From Corynebacterium sp. P4-C1 (lineage in GTDB: Bacteria > Actinomycetota > Actinomycetes > Mycobacteriales > Mycobacteriaceae), in assembly GCF_030503595.1 (NCBI RefSeq), contig NZ_CP129966.1, positions 558,001 through 622,000 of the forward strand: a DNA stretch of 64,000 nt, in the 5' to 3' direction. Below are positions 26,737-35,930 of the stretch, one piece after another. Position 1 is the first letter of the stretch, and the number at the start of each line of letters is the position of its first letter. The position numbers and the translations under genes are program-made. Below the pieces are notes generated by a model that saw nothing but the letters and a program-made list of their open reading frames with translations, was not told the DNA's origin and did no database searches.

Positions 26737-28523
26737 CTACCTCGATGAACGCGGGCGGAAAGGGCCCGAAGAAGAAATCCCTGAGGGCGTCGACAGGCGG
26801 CCAGGGCGAGCACGTATCGCCCGTGCGTAGCGACGACACCCTCGTCCTCCGCATCCACGACCTCCGCATGGCCACCTACAGCGGCACCGAGATCCTGCAC
26901 GGCGTCGACATGGACCTCTACCGCGGCGAAATCGTCGGCCTCGTCGGCGAATCCGGCTCCGGAAAGACCACTGCCGGGCTGGCCGCGCTCGGCCACGTCC
27001 GCACCGGTCTGACCATCACAGACGGGTCAGTCACCCTGTACTCCCGCGACGGCCAGACCACCGATGTCCTCTCGCTGAGCGACGACGAGGTCAGGGACCT
27101 GCGCGGCGCCCGCGTCGCCTACATTCCGCAGGACCCCGCGCTCAGCCTCAACCCGGCGATACGCATCGGCGACCAGATCCGCGAGGTCCTCGACATTCAC
27201 GGATACGGGGCCAACGCCACCGAGCGCGCCGACCGCGTCCGGGAAGTGATGCGCGATGTGAACCTGCCCGACACCGACGAGTACTTGGCCCGCTGGCCGC
27301 ACCAGCTATCGGGCGGCCAGCAGCAGCGCGTCGGTATCGCCATGGCCTTCGCCATGTACCCCGATGTGCTGATTCTCGACGAGCCGACCACCGGCCTCGA
27401 CGTCACCACCCAGCACCACGTTCTGCAGACCATCCGCTCCATGACGATGAAGAACGACGTAGCGTCGCTCTACATCACCCACGACCTCGCAGTTGTCGGT
27501 GAGTTGGTGGACCGCGTCGTCGTCATGCTCCGCGGCGACATCGTCGAAGAAGGCCCTTACAACGCCGTGCTCTACAACCCGAAGCACGCCTACACCCGCA
27601 AGCTGCTCGGCGCCATTCCCGACCTCGAGGGCGAAAAGGATATCGCGGGCAACCACCGCTGGACGAAGTCGTGGGCTGAAGCCCACCAGACAGAGACAAC
27701 CAGCACCGCAACCGCGGCAGCCTCCGCAACCGCCGACGGTGCTGGCGCCGCCGCAAGCCCCGCCACCGCCGGCGAACCCATTCTCCGCATCCGGGACCTG
27801 GAGATGGCCTACGGCGACAACAAGGTGCTCCACGGCATCAACCTGGGAATCGAAGCCGGCGAATCGACCCTCCTGCTCGGCGAATCTGGTTCCGGAAAGA
27901 CGACGCTCGCCCGCTCCGTGGCCGGCCTCAACCCCGGCTACACCGGCGACGTGCTGCTGCGGGGCGAAGAGCTGGCGCACTCGAGCCGCGACCGCACGCT
28001 CGAGCACCGGAAAGATATCCAGTACATCTTCCAGTCGCCGTTCTCCTCGCTGAACCCGCGTCGCACGATCGGCGAGTCGATGAGCGTCCCGCTCGTCATG
28101 GCCGGCGAATTGTCCAGGAACGAGCAGCGCGAGATCGTCGAGGAGACGCTCGAGGCCGTGCAGCTGGACCGCAGTTTCTACGACCGCCGTCCGGGCGATC
28201 TCTCCGGCGGTGAGCGCCAACGCGCGGCGATCGGCCGCGCCCTCGTCAACGCCCCGTCGGTGCTGGTGTGTGACGAGATCACTTCGGCACTCGATGTGTC
28301 TGTCCAGGCTTCGATCTTGCGCCTGCTCGCTGAGCTGCGGTACGAACGCGGCCTGTCGCTGCTCTTCGTCACCCACAACATCGCCCTGGCGCGCCACATC
28401 GCCACACGCGTGGCGGTGCTGAACAAAGGCATCATTGTGGACGACGGGCCGGTCGACGACGTCCTCGACAACCCGCAGCACGAGTACACGCGCAGTCTCT
28501 TGGCACACATCCCGTCGCTGTAG
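26733..28523 (+). CDS. fused dual ATP-binding protein of the peptide-type ABC transporter
   Basis: A 596-aa DppD-DppF-type fusion. The first ATPase (about 40-300) has GESGSGKTT, LSGGQQQRVGIAMA and [12 protein letters not shown] Thr/Ala-rich linker (about 315-350) joins the second ATPase (about 350-596), with GESGSGKTTLARS, LSGGERQRAAIGRA and VLVCDEITSALD. Both halves look catalytic. The start overlaps the preceding stop (ATGA). Confidence 0.95.
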   Translation: MTTSMNAGGKGPKKKSLRASTGGQGEHVSPVRSDDTLVLRIHDLRMATYSGTEILHGVDMDLYRGEIVGLVGESGSGKTTAGLAALGHVRTGLTITDGSVTLYSRDGQTTDVLSLSDDEVRDLRGARVAYIPQDPALSLNPAIRIGDQIREVLDIHGYGANATERADRVREVMRDVNLPDTDEYLARWPHQLSGGQQQRVGIAMAFAMYPDVLILDEPTTGLDVTTQHHVLQTIRSMTMKNDVASLYITHDLAVVGELVDRVVVMLRGDIVEEGPYNAVLYNPKHAYTRKLLGAIPDLEGEKDIAGNHRWTKSWAEAHQTETTSTATAAASATADGAGAAASPATAGEPILRIRDLEMAYGDNKVLHGINLGIEAGESTLLLGESGSGKTTLARSVAGLNPGYTGDVLLRGEELAHSSRDRTLEHRKDIQYIFQSPFSSLNPRRTIGESMSVPLVMAGELSRNEQREIVEETLEAVQLDRSFYDRRPGDLSGGERQRAAIGRALVNAPSVLVCDEITSALDVSVQASILRLLAELRYERGLSLLFVTHNIALARHIATRVAVLNKGIIVDDGPVDDVLDNPQHEYTRSLLAHIPSL

Positions 28524-28614
28524 GCTCCGCGGCTGCGCTGGGTAGTGTGAAGGGAGTGTTTCCACCCCCGGCGACATACGACATTTAGGACGTAGACGTA
28601 TAGGAGGCCCCGCC

Positions 28615-30348
28615 ATGGCGTACCCTGCTCCCCACCCAGCGACGACTGATCTGAAGCCGCTTCCGATCCCGCCGCTCGACGACACGCTCGACGCCTACGC
28701 CCACGCTCTGGCCGCCGTCTTGGAGGGCAGTGAATTGGAGTACGCGGAGGGGCTCGTCGATAAGTTCCGCGGGGGTGCAGGTCCGCGGCTCGATGCGCAG
28801 CTGCGCGAGCGCGCGTCGGTGCGCGAGGAAGCGGGCACCAACTGGCTTAACGACGAATGGTATTCCTCCTACCTCACCACCCGCTCCCCCCTCACGTTGG
28901 CGTCGAACGTCGGCTTCCAGTTGTTCTTCCCGGCCGTTGAAGGCGTGGAGGGTTTCGAGCGCGCTGCCGAATTCATCCGCCGCGCCGCCACCGTCCACCT
29001 CGCCGCCGCGTCGGGCGGCATCACCGAGGAGACCGACGCCCGGGGCAACCGCATCACCATGAACCAGTGGTTCGTCTACGCCGGCGGAATCAGGCATCCG
29101 GAGGAAGGCGAAGACCGGATTATCGCGTCGCAGCTGGGCGCGCAGAACCGGGAGATCGGTGTATTCGTCGACGGCCGACTCTTCGCCCTCCCCGTCAGTG
29201 ACGGCGACGGCGCAATCCTCTCCGTCAAGGACCTGCGGACGGGCCTCGAAGAAGCCCGCGACCGTGCACGCTCCGGCACGGGCAAAATCGACTTCAACGC
29301 GCCGTCCTTGCTCGGCTCCGGCGTGCTCGCGGAACTCCTTCCCGCGATCCTGGAGCGTGACGGCAATGCCGCAGTGTACGAGCGCCTGTCCGACATGCTC
29401 TTCACCGTCGAACTGCAGGACGGATCCTCCCGCAGCGACGCCGAGCGCATCCGGGAAGCTACTTTCACCCCGCGCGGGGCATGGGTGTACAAGCCGCTGA
29501 GCTACCTGGTCGACCTCGACAGCGACTGGGTCAGCGTCCACGTCGAGCATTCCGGCCAGGACGGCGCGACGCTGGTTGCGGCGGTGGGGCGCATGCAGGA
29601 TGCCGAACTCCCCGACTCCCCCGCCGGCACCCCAGCGATGCCTGAGGAACTCACCTGGGACCTCGACGACACCACCGCGGAGCAGATCACGGCCCAGCTG
29701 GACAGCTTCCGCAACAAAGCGGAGCGTTTCACAGCGGACATCATCACGGTGCCGCACAATGTCCCGGCTGACCTGCCGTTCAAGATCAGCCGCGACGCGT
29801 CAGCGCAGCTCATCATGACCATCGCGCAGCAGCTGGCGTACGGGTACGTGCGGGCGGTGTACGAGGCCGTCGACATGCGGGAATTCCGCGCCGGCCGCAC
29901 CGAGTGCCTGCGCGCCGCCACGCCTGAAGCGGTCGCTTTCGCGCAGAAGCTTGTCGACGCCACCGCCACCCCCTCCGACCTCCAGTCCGCCCTCGACGCC
30001 CACCGCGCCTGGGTGAAACGCTGCAAATCGGGAAACGGTTTCGACCGCCACATCCAGATGATGGCGACGATCGACGACTCCGACCCGTTCTTCACCGACC
30101 GGACCGTGACCGCCGCCCGCCGTGACTTCCTGTCCACCACCTCCATCGGAGGCGCCGACCAAATCGTGCGGTACTGCTTCGCGCCGACGTTGCCCGAGGG
30201 CTTCGGAATCTCCTACACTCCGCTGCCCGGGGACGCCGAGTTCTGCGTGTCCTGGAATACCTCCACGGCGGAGCGGGCGGATAAATTCCGCGCTAACATC
30301 GCCGCGGCATCGAAGCTGTTCTGGGAATTGTGCGGGGAGATTGACTGA
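28615..30348 (+). CDS. carnitine/choline O-acyltransferase family protein
   Basis: A 577-aa member of the carnitine/choline acyltransferase family, which moves acyl groups between CoA and carnitine or choline. Signatures in order: TNWLNDEWYSSYLTTRSPL with SNVGF (about 75-100), the catalytic motif VEHSGQDGATL with His312, VYEAVDMREFRAGRTECLR (about 415-433), and TSIGGADQIVRY with GFGISYTPLPGD near the end. These match the eukaryotic CPT/CrAT order. ATG 28615 has GGAGG 8 nt upstream. It is followed by coaE after 2 nt, tying it to CoA metabolism. Confidence 0.85.
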   Translation: MAYPAPHPATTDLKPLPIPPLDDTLDAYAHALAAVLEGSELEYAEGLVDKFRGGAGPRLDAQLRERASVREEAGTNWLNDEWYSSYLTTRSPLTLASNVGFQLFFPAVEGVEGFERAAEFIRRAATVHLAAASGGITEETDARGNRITMNQWFVYAGGIRHPEEGEDRIIASQLGAQNREIGVFVDGRLFALPVSDGDGAILSVKDLRTGLEEARDRARSGTGKIDFNAPSLLGSGVLAELLPAILERDGNAAVYERLSDMLFTVELQDGSSRSDAERIREATFTPRGAWVYKPLSYLVDLDSDWVSVHVEHSGQDGATLVAAVGRMQDAELPDSPAGTPAMPEELTWDLDDTTAEQITAQLDSFRNKAERFTADIITVPHNVPADLPFKISRDASAQLIMTIAQQLAYGYVRAVYEAVDMREFRAGRTECLRAATPEAVAFAQKLVDATATPSDLQSALDAHRAWVKRCKSGNGFDRHIQMMATIDDSDPFFTDRTVTAARRDFLSTTSIGGADQIVRYCFAPTLPEGFGISYTPLPGDAEFCVSWNTSTAERADKFRANIAAASKLFWELCGEID

Positions 30349-30350
30349 CG

Positions 30351-30944
30351 ATGAAGAAAATCGGTCTGACAGGGGGAATCGGGAGCGGTAAGTCGACCGT
30401 CGCCAAGCTGCTCGCCGACGCCGGGTTCGCAATCGTCGACGCCGACAAGATCGCCCGGGAGATCATGGAGCCGGGTTCCCCCGTGCTCGACGACGTCGCA
30501 GCCGCATTCGGCGACGATCTTATCCGGGCAGACGGGTCGCTGGACAGGGGCGAGTTGGCGCGGAGGGCGTTCGTCGATAAGCGAGCGACTGAAAAGCTGA
30601 ACTCGATCACCCACCCTGCGATCCGCGCGGAGTCCGAGCGCCGGTTCGCGGCCGCCGAAGCCGCCGGCGAGCCGGCCGTGGTCTACGACATGCCGCTGCT
30701 CGTCGAGCTCGGAATGAACCGCGACATGGACCTCACCATCGTCGTGGATGTCGACGCCGAGGAACGCGTCCGGCGCCTCACCTCCTCCCGCGGCCTCGAT
30801 GAAGCTGATGCCCGCGCCCGCATTGCCCAGCAGATCGACGCTGCGGAGCGCAACGCCGCCGCCGATGTCATCATCGACAACAACGGCGACCTATCCGCCT
30901 TGAAACCACAGGTCGACGCCTTAGTCGAGCGGCTGCGCGCCTGA
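30351..30944 (+). CDS. coaE: dephospho-CoA kinase
   Basis: CoaE (197 aa) phosphorylates the 3'-OH of dephospho-CoA in the last step of CoA synthesis. The P-loop GLTGGIGSGKST (6-17), VDADKIAREI (Asp about 32) and the LID-type RLTSSRGLDEADARARIAQQ are present. It has no C-terminal extension, unlike the mycobacterial long form. It begins 2 nt after the acyltransferase stop. A GTCGATAAGC copy (30573-30582) lies inside, followed by the rare CGA codon. Confidence 0.96.
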   Translation: MKKIGLTGGIGSGKSTVAKLLADAGFAIVDADKIAREIMEPGSPVLDDVAAAFGDDLIRADGSLDRGELARRAFVDKRATEKLNSITHPAIRAESERRFAAAEAAGEPAVVYDMPLLVELGMNRDMDLTIVVDVDAEERVRRLTSSRGLDEADARARIAQQIDAAERNAAADVIIDNNGDLSALKPQVDALVERLRA

Positions 30945-31020
30945 AGTTTCGCCCATTTGTCGGATAACGTTCAGGGCCACGCTACGTCCCATTCACCTGG
31001 GAGTCCTAACGTGATCCGGC

Positions 31021-31374
31021 ATGGGAACGTGGGACATCGGGCCGTTCGACAACGACCCGGCAGTGGACGCCGTCGCAGCGCTTGCCGACGGCTCCTTCCG
31101 CATGGACCAGTTCCGCTTCGACTGCGGCCGCGGCCCCCTTGGCACCGACGATGCCGAATCCGTGATCGCCTTGGCCGCCGTACTCAACGGCCACGTGCCC
31201 TGCCCCTCCCAGAAAGCGGCCCTCGACTTCCCCTTTTCGTTGGACGACCGGCGCTGGATCCGCCGCCGCGCCAACCAAGCCCTCCTCCCCGGCACGTCCG
31301 AGCTGTACGACCTGTGGGAAGATGCTGGCGAACTGGAGAACTGGCTCGCTGAGACCAAGAAATACGTCGCGTAG
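31021..31374 (+). CDS. DUF4259 protein
   Basis: A 117-aa protein beginning MGTWDIGPFDNDPAVD, the signature start of DUF4259, and ending with LYDLWEDAGELENWLAE. Its function is unknown. ATG 31021 lies 10-13 nt after weak GGAG. There are no membrane segments. It lies between coaE and the YadS-like gene, with no obvious operon link. Confidence 0.88.
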   Translation: MGTWDIGPFDNDPAVDAVAALADGSFRMDQFRFDCGRGPLGTDDAESVIALAAVLNGHVPCPSQKAALDFPFSLDDRRWIRRRANQALLPGTSELYDLWEDAGELENWLAETKKYVA

Positions 31375-31476
31375 ATCACCTCCCGCTGTGCCGCCCCGGC
31401 GCCTCGGCGTGGTCGGGCGGGCCATTCATTCGCCCCGACATGCCTTCCCATTAGGCCACCTTTACAATTGCCATTT

Positions 31477-32610
31477 ATGTCAGTGGACCAGGTCGACCCG
31501 CTCATCAGCTCCATCTACCAATGGATGGACGTATCCGGAGTCTTGCTGATGGGCGTCATCGGCGGCACCTTGGCGCGCCAGCGCGGCTACGACATCGTGG
31601 GATTCTTCTTCATCGCCATGCTTTCGGCGCTCGGTGGAGGCATGCTCCGCGATGTCCTCATCAACCAGGGCACCGTCGCCGCAATGCGCCAACCCGAATA
31701 CCTGATTCTCGCTTTCACCGGCGCCCTGATCGCCCGGTTCACCTACTTCAAGGGCCGCGCGTGGGAGTTCCTACAGTCCCACGGCGACGCCCTCGTTTCC
31801 GCGCTGTGGGCCGCTACCGGTGCGTCCAAGGCCATCCAGTACGGGTTGCCCGTTCTTCCTACGATCATGATGGGCGTGTTCACCGCTACTGGCGGGAGCA
31901 TGATCCGCGACGTTGTCACCGGCCGTGAACCCGCCGTGTTCGGCGGCAACCAGCCCACCGTGCTTCCGGCGGTGGCGTGCGCAGTAATCGTGCTCGTAGG
32001 TAACGCAACCGGACTTCTCGCCCTATCCATGGTGCTGGGGCCCATCACCAGTTACGCGATGTTCCTATTCGGCTACTACGGCAACTGGCGTGTCAGCCAG
32101 GACCCGGACTTCGCGCCCGTGAATGCCACCGTCAACGCGACAGCCACACAAGTAGTGTCCCTCGCGCGAAAAGCCGAAGACCGCTCCCGGGCGGTTGCCC
32201 GAGGTTTGGAACCCAAGAGCGTGCGCACCTGGCGGCACCGCCAGATGGAGAAAGCGCTCCAGCGCCGCATTGAGAAGGAGATCCGCAGGGGAAAACAGCC
32301 GGCCGAGGCGTTCAGCGAGGCCGACGAGTTTCTCACGGAGTTCACCAACCAGTTCCCCGCCATCGATTCTGAAATGCTCGCCGCGGCCGAGGCGGAAAAG
32401 CAGGCCCAGGAAGAAAACCTCTTAGAAGGCATCGGTGTCGACTTGGCCGGCGACTCCTACGACGATGATGCCCACACCACCGTCGAACCCGACCCAGCCG
32501 AAACCGAAGCGATGCACGCCGACATGCTCGACATCATTCTTTCGGATGCCGCGCTCACCGATGAACTCATCGAGCGCCTCGCCGAACGCTACAAGAACAA
32601 GGATTCCTAA
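31477..32610 (+). CDS. TRIC/YadS-type cation channel family protein with acidic tail
   Basis: A 377-aa membrane protein (seven helices, about 12-205) of the UPF0126/TRIC family. The two inverted repeats each carry the GGG..RD motif: LGGGMLRDVL and TGGSMIRDVVTGREPAVF. Bacterial TRIC homologues conduct monovalent cations. A hydrophilic extension of about 170 residues, rich in Glu and Asp, follows the channel core and is unusual for the family. The start ATG 31477 lies 8 nt after TACAAT and lacks a Shine-Dalgarno, so it may be near-leaderless. Confidence 0.88.
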   Translation: MSVDQVDPLISSIYQWMDVSGVLLMGVIGGTLARQRGYDIVGFFFIAMLSALGGGMLRDVLINQGTVAAMRQPEYLILAFTGALIARFTYFKGRAWEFLQSHGDALVSALWAATGASKAIQYGLPVLPTIMMGVFTATGGSMIRDVVTGREPAVFGGNQPTVLPAVACAVIVLVGNATGLLALSMVLGPITSYAMFLFGYYGNWRVSQDPDFAPVNATVNATATQVVSLARKAEDRSRAVARGLEPKSVRTWRHRQMEKALQRRIEKEIRRGKQPAEAFSEADEFLTEFTNQFPAIDSEMLAAAEAEKQAQEENLLEGIGVDLAGDSYDDDAHTTVEPDPAETEAMHADMLDIILSDAALTDELIERLAERYKNKDS

Positions 32611-32799
32611 ACGGCCCCGCACTTCGGCCTTATGTTTTCGGGCGTGCTGCAGTGGGCGGTCCCGCGGGGTGTTTGTGCGGGATCGCCGTATCAGCCGACG
32701 AGTAGGTGGCTATGTGCCAGCATTCAGGCATGCGCCAGTAGTCGGTCACGTCCCATCAGTCGGGTTCGTGTCCTCAGCCGGGCAGCGCCGGGATGTTGC

Positions 32800-33894
32800 T
32801 TATGCCCCGAAGAGTTGGTGCATTGCCCCGTAGGGGTGCCGGTCGTTTTTCACTGCTACCCCGCCCGGGGACACCCACGTCGGGGTCGCCGCCCTGATCA
32901 CTATTCGCCCCCGGTGCCTGTGCTTCGGGTCATCATCGTTGGTGCGGTTGTGATACCGGCACAAAACACTCAAATTCGCCATATTCGTCTCCCCACCCTG
33001 CGACCACGCAGTGACGTGGTGAACCTCGCAATTATCCGCCGCATGCCGGCACCCCGGCACCGGACACGTCGTAAGCATCAAGCGGGCCAAATCCCTCTGC
33101 TTGGCATTAGCCAAACGCTGCTCCCGGTACAGGTTGACCGCACCAGCCTCCGGGGCGAACAAACCGACACCAAGTTGCGCACCGTGGACCTCGTTGAGAT
33201 ACTGCGCCCCTGTCATCGTGGTGCCATTGCTCAACCCCAACACAACGTCATCACCCTCACCAGCGAGGATCTTGGTGTAGTCAGGCAAAGCAATCAGCAC
33301 CATCGGCCGCGCCACAGACACCCCCACACCACCACTGCTGCTGTTGCCGTCACCGTCGGCAGCGATCACATCGACGAATGCCTCATACATCTGCGGGCCC
33401 GCCGCACGATCCGGTGCAACACCACGGCGCAGCGCGTACTCAAGAGCCGCCATAGTGTGCTCATCACCTGTGATAGTGCAGGTGCGCATATTCTTGCGTG
33501 ACCCGGTAAACCGGACCGTGGCAGCAGGGGCAGGCCGATCGTCACGATCCGGAACAATCTGGCGTGCCTGACGCTTCAACGTCTCGTAGTTACCCCGCAC
33601 CGACAACAGGGCCACACGAAGCGCCCACTTCTCAGCCGGGTCAGAGATCTTCGCCGTCCGGTGCTCGATCAGTGCCAGCTGGTCGAAAGTCTTCTTCGTA
33701 TCCCGGGCGATCGCCACAGCTTGGCGTTGCTTCTTCCTGAACCGGGTAGGCCCGAAATAAATCCGGTGGAGGGTATTCCACTCGGTGACGGTAGCGGGCT
33801 TGATTCCGGCACGCGTCGCTGCCTGACGGTCAAAACCCGCCAAAATGGTCAAAGGGTCAGCCAACGTCGTGATGAATGCGTCGAAATCGTTCAT
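32800..33894 (-). CDS. DUF222 / HNH endonuclease-domain protein
   Basis: A 364-aa protein of the actinobacterial 13E12/DUF222 family. The N-terminal DUF222 region (about 10-230) precedes an HNH nuclease module CPVPGCRHAADNCEVHHVTAW with NLSVLCRYHNRTND (about 290-330), in which the zinc cysteines and HH...N...H residues are intact. Such genes are multicopy in many actinobacteria and their role is unsettled. I start at ATG 33894. The flanks (32611-32799) show no other gene. Confidence 0.9.
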   Translation of the reverse strand: MNDFDAFITTLADPLTILAGFDRQAATRAGIKPATVTEWNTLHRIYFGPTRFRKKQRQAVAIARDTKKTFDQLALIEHRTAKISDPAEKWALRVALLSVRGNYETLKRQARQIVPDRDDRPAPAATVRFTGSRKNMRTCTITGDEHTMAALEYALRRGVAPDRAAGPQMYEAFVDVIAADGDGNSSSGGVGVSVARPMVLIALPDYTKILAGEGDDVVLGLSNGTTMTGAQYLNEVHGAQLGVGLFAPEAGAVNLYREQRLANAKQRDLARLMLTTCPVPGCRHAADNCEVHHVTAWSQGGETNMANLSVLCRYHNRTNDDDPKHRHRGRIVIRAATPTWVSPGGVAVKNDRHPYGAMHQLFGA

Positions 33895-34088
33895 GCCCCA
33901 AACGCTAAACCCACAAAAGCATCCCCGACACCCCACCGGCTCAAACCTGTGGACAAACACAACTTATCCACAAGGCCAACACCAACACGCTGCCCAGAAT
34001 CCCCGCTGACACGGAAAAACCGCAGCGCCCACAAAGTCTCAACGGGCGGGAAAAGAGAGAGCACGAGACGTCGATAAGCAAGCAAAAA

Positions 34089-34110
34089 GCCCGCACCTTG
34101 CGGTACGGGC
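34089..34110 (-). terminator. rpsA intrinsic terminator
   Basis: On the minus strand GCCCGTACC pairs with GGTGCGGGC (one mismatch) around a GCAA tetraloop, followed by TTTTTGCTTGC. It lies 16 nt past the rpsA stop. A GTCGATAAGC copy (34070-34079) lies 5 bp beyond the T-run. Confidence 0.88.
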
Positions 34111-34125
34111 CTTCAGCGAACTGGC

Positions 34126-35598
34126 TTAGTTGCCTGCGAGCTTCTCGCGCAGAGCCGCGAGCTGCTCGTCGGAGGCGAGGGAGCCACCCTGCTCAGCCTC
34201 ACCAGCGGACGGAGCTGCCGGAGCTGCAGCCTCGCCGGAGGTGGAGCTGTAGTTGGTCTCGCCCTCGCCGGCTGCCTCTGCCTCTGCGGCGGCAGCGCGG
34301 TGACGCTCGATCTGAGCGGTGTGTGCCTCGTGCAGGCGGGCAGCCTCGGCGTAGCGGGCCTCCCACTCCTGGCGAGCCTCGTCGTAACCTTCCATCCACT
34401 CGTTGGTCTCCGGGTCGAAGCCCTCCGGGAAGATGTAGTTGCCCTGCTCATCGTAGGAGTCGGCCATGCCGTAGCGGGACGGATCGAACTCCTCGGAGTA
34501 GTCCTGGTCGGCCTGCTTGAGGGACAGGGAGATGCGGCGACGGTCGAGGTCGATGTCGATGACCTTGACCATGACCTCCTCGCCGACGTTGACGACCTGG
34601 TCCGGCACCTCGACGTGGCGCTGAGCCAGCTCGGAGATGTGGACAAGGCCCTCGATGCCCTCCTCGACGCGGACGAACGCGCCGAACGGGACGAGCTTGG
34701 TGACCTTGCCCGGAACGATCTGGCCCACAGCGTGGGTGCGGGCAAAGACGCGCCACGGATCCTCCTGGGTCGCCTTCAGCGACAGGGAAACGCGCTCGCG
34801 GTCGAGATCGACGTCGAGAACCTCGACGGTGACCTCGTCGCCGACGGTGACAACCTCGGACGGGTGGTCGATGTGCTTCCAGGACAGCTCGGACACGTGG
34901 ACCAGGCCGTCAACGCCGCCAAGGTCGACGAATGCGCCGAAGTTGACGATGGAGGAAACGACACCCTTGCGGACCTGCCCCTTCTCCAGCTGGTGGAGGA
35001 AGTCGGAGCGGACTGCGGACTGGGTCTCTTCGAGGTATGCGCGGCGGGACAGCACGACGTTGTTGCGGTGCTTGTCCAGCTCGATGATCTTCGCCTCGAG
35101 CTCCTGGCCGATGTACGGGTCCAGGTCGCGGACGCGGCGCATCTCGACGAGGGATGCCGGCAGGAAGCCGCGGAGGCCGATGTCGAGGATGAGACCACCC
35201 TTGACGACCTCGATGACGGTACCGGTGACCGGCTGGTCGTTCTTCTGCAGCTCTTCGATGGTGCCCCAGGCACGCTCGTACTGCGCACGCTTCTTGGACA
35301 GAAGCAGACGACCTTCCTTGTCCTCCTTGGTCAGGACAAGTGCGTCGATCTCATCGCCGATTTCGACGACCTCGTCCGGGTCGACGTCGTGCTTGATGGA
35401 AAGCTCGCGGGTCGGGATGACGCCTTCGGTCTTGTAGCCGATGTCGAGGAGGACCTCGTCGTGGTCGACCTTGACGACGGTGCCGGTGACGATATCCCCA
35501 TCGTTGAAGTACTTGATGGTGGCGTCAACTGCGGCGAGAAAATCCTCAGCGTTGCCAATGTCGTTGATGGCAACCTGCGGGGTTGTAGAAGTGGGCAT
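34126..35598 (-). CDS. rpsA: 30S ribosomal protein S1
   Basis: S1 (490 aa) with four S1 RNA-binding repeats, at about 35-105 (DIVTGTVVKVDHDEVLLDIG), 122-185, 207-277 (FGAFVDLGGVDGLVHVSELS) and 292-363 (FGAFVRVEEGIEGLVHISEL). This is the usual actinobacterial number. The C-terminal 120 residues are Glu/Ala-rich and low in complexity. S1 unwinds structured mRNA leaders; leaderless mRNAs, common here, need it less. ATG 35598 follows a GGAG-containing leader of unknown length. Confidence 0.98.
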   Translation of the reverse strand: MPTSTTPQVAINDIGNAEDFLAAVDATIKYFNDGDIVTGTVVKVDHDEVLLDIGYKTEGVIPTRELSIKHDVDPDEVVEIGDEIDALVLTKEDKEGRLLLSKKRAQYERAWGTIEELQKNDQPVTGTVIEVVKGGLILDIGLRGFLPASLVEMRRVRDLDPYIGQELEAKIIELDKHRNNVVLSRRAYLEETQSAVRSDFLHQLEKGQVRKGVVSSIVNFGAFVDLGGVDGLVHVSELSWKHIDHPSEVVTVGDEVTVEVLDVDLDRERVSLSLKATQEDPWRVFARTHAVGQIVPGKVTKLVPFGAFVRVEEGIEGLVHISELAQRHVEVPDQVVNVGEEVMVKVIDIDLDRRRISLSLKQADQDYSEEFDPSRYGMADSYDEQGNYIFPEGFDPETNEWMEGYDEARQEWEARYAEAARLHEAHTAQIERHRAAAAEAEAAGEGETNYSSTSGEAAAPAAPSAGEAEQGGSLASDEQLAALREKLAGN

Positions 35599-35930
35599 AG
35601 GTTATGTTGCTCCGAAATGGATAGGAGATAGCAAATGGGCATGAGCGCATCTCTCGAAAAAGCATGACCAGAACACGATAATCCGTGTTAGGGCTGGGAT
35701 TTCGATCTCGCTTCCGGTGCGGGCGGCCCTCCTATTACGACCGGGACCGCTCGGACAGCTTAGATACGCCTTTGCGAGATTAGTTCATTTTCCCAGCTCG
35801 GGCAAACTTTGGCGCGTACGGTTTCGGCCCTTTCTTGTGGCGTGCATTCAGCAAACCGTTACAAATGGCATTACGCTTATGCAGTCATCAGTATTTGATA
35901 GCGTCGCAGAGGCGCATAGGTGGTGTTTTT
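35599..35930. promoter_or_regulatory. divergent upstream region of rpsA and the YkvI-like gene
   Basis: A 332-bp region without a gene. It should contain the rpsA promoter and leader (minus) and the transporter promoter (plus). I see CACGATAATCCGTG (35668-35681), a short dyad, and TTACGCTTATGC (35871-35882) as a possible -10 region for the transporter, but no convincing riboswitch or ribosomal-protein leader. Confidence 0.35.

Noticed and set aside
32632..33501. Plus-strand frame of 289 codons opposite the HNH gene
   Set aside because: Opposite strand to a clear DUF222-HNH protein; no ribosome-binding site and Arg/His-rich shadow sequence.
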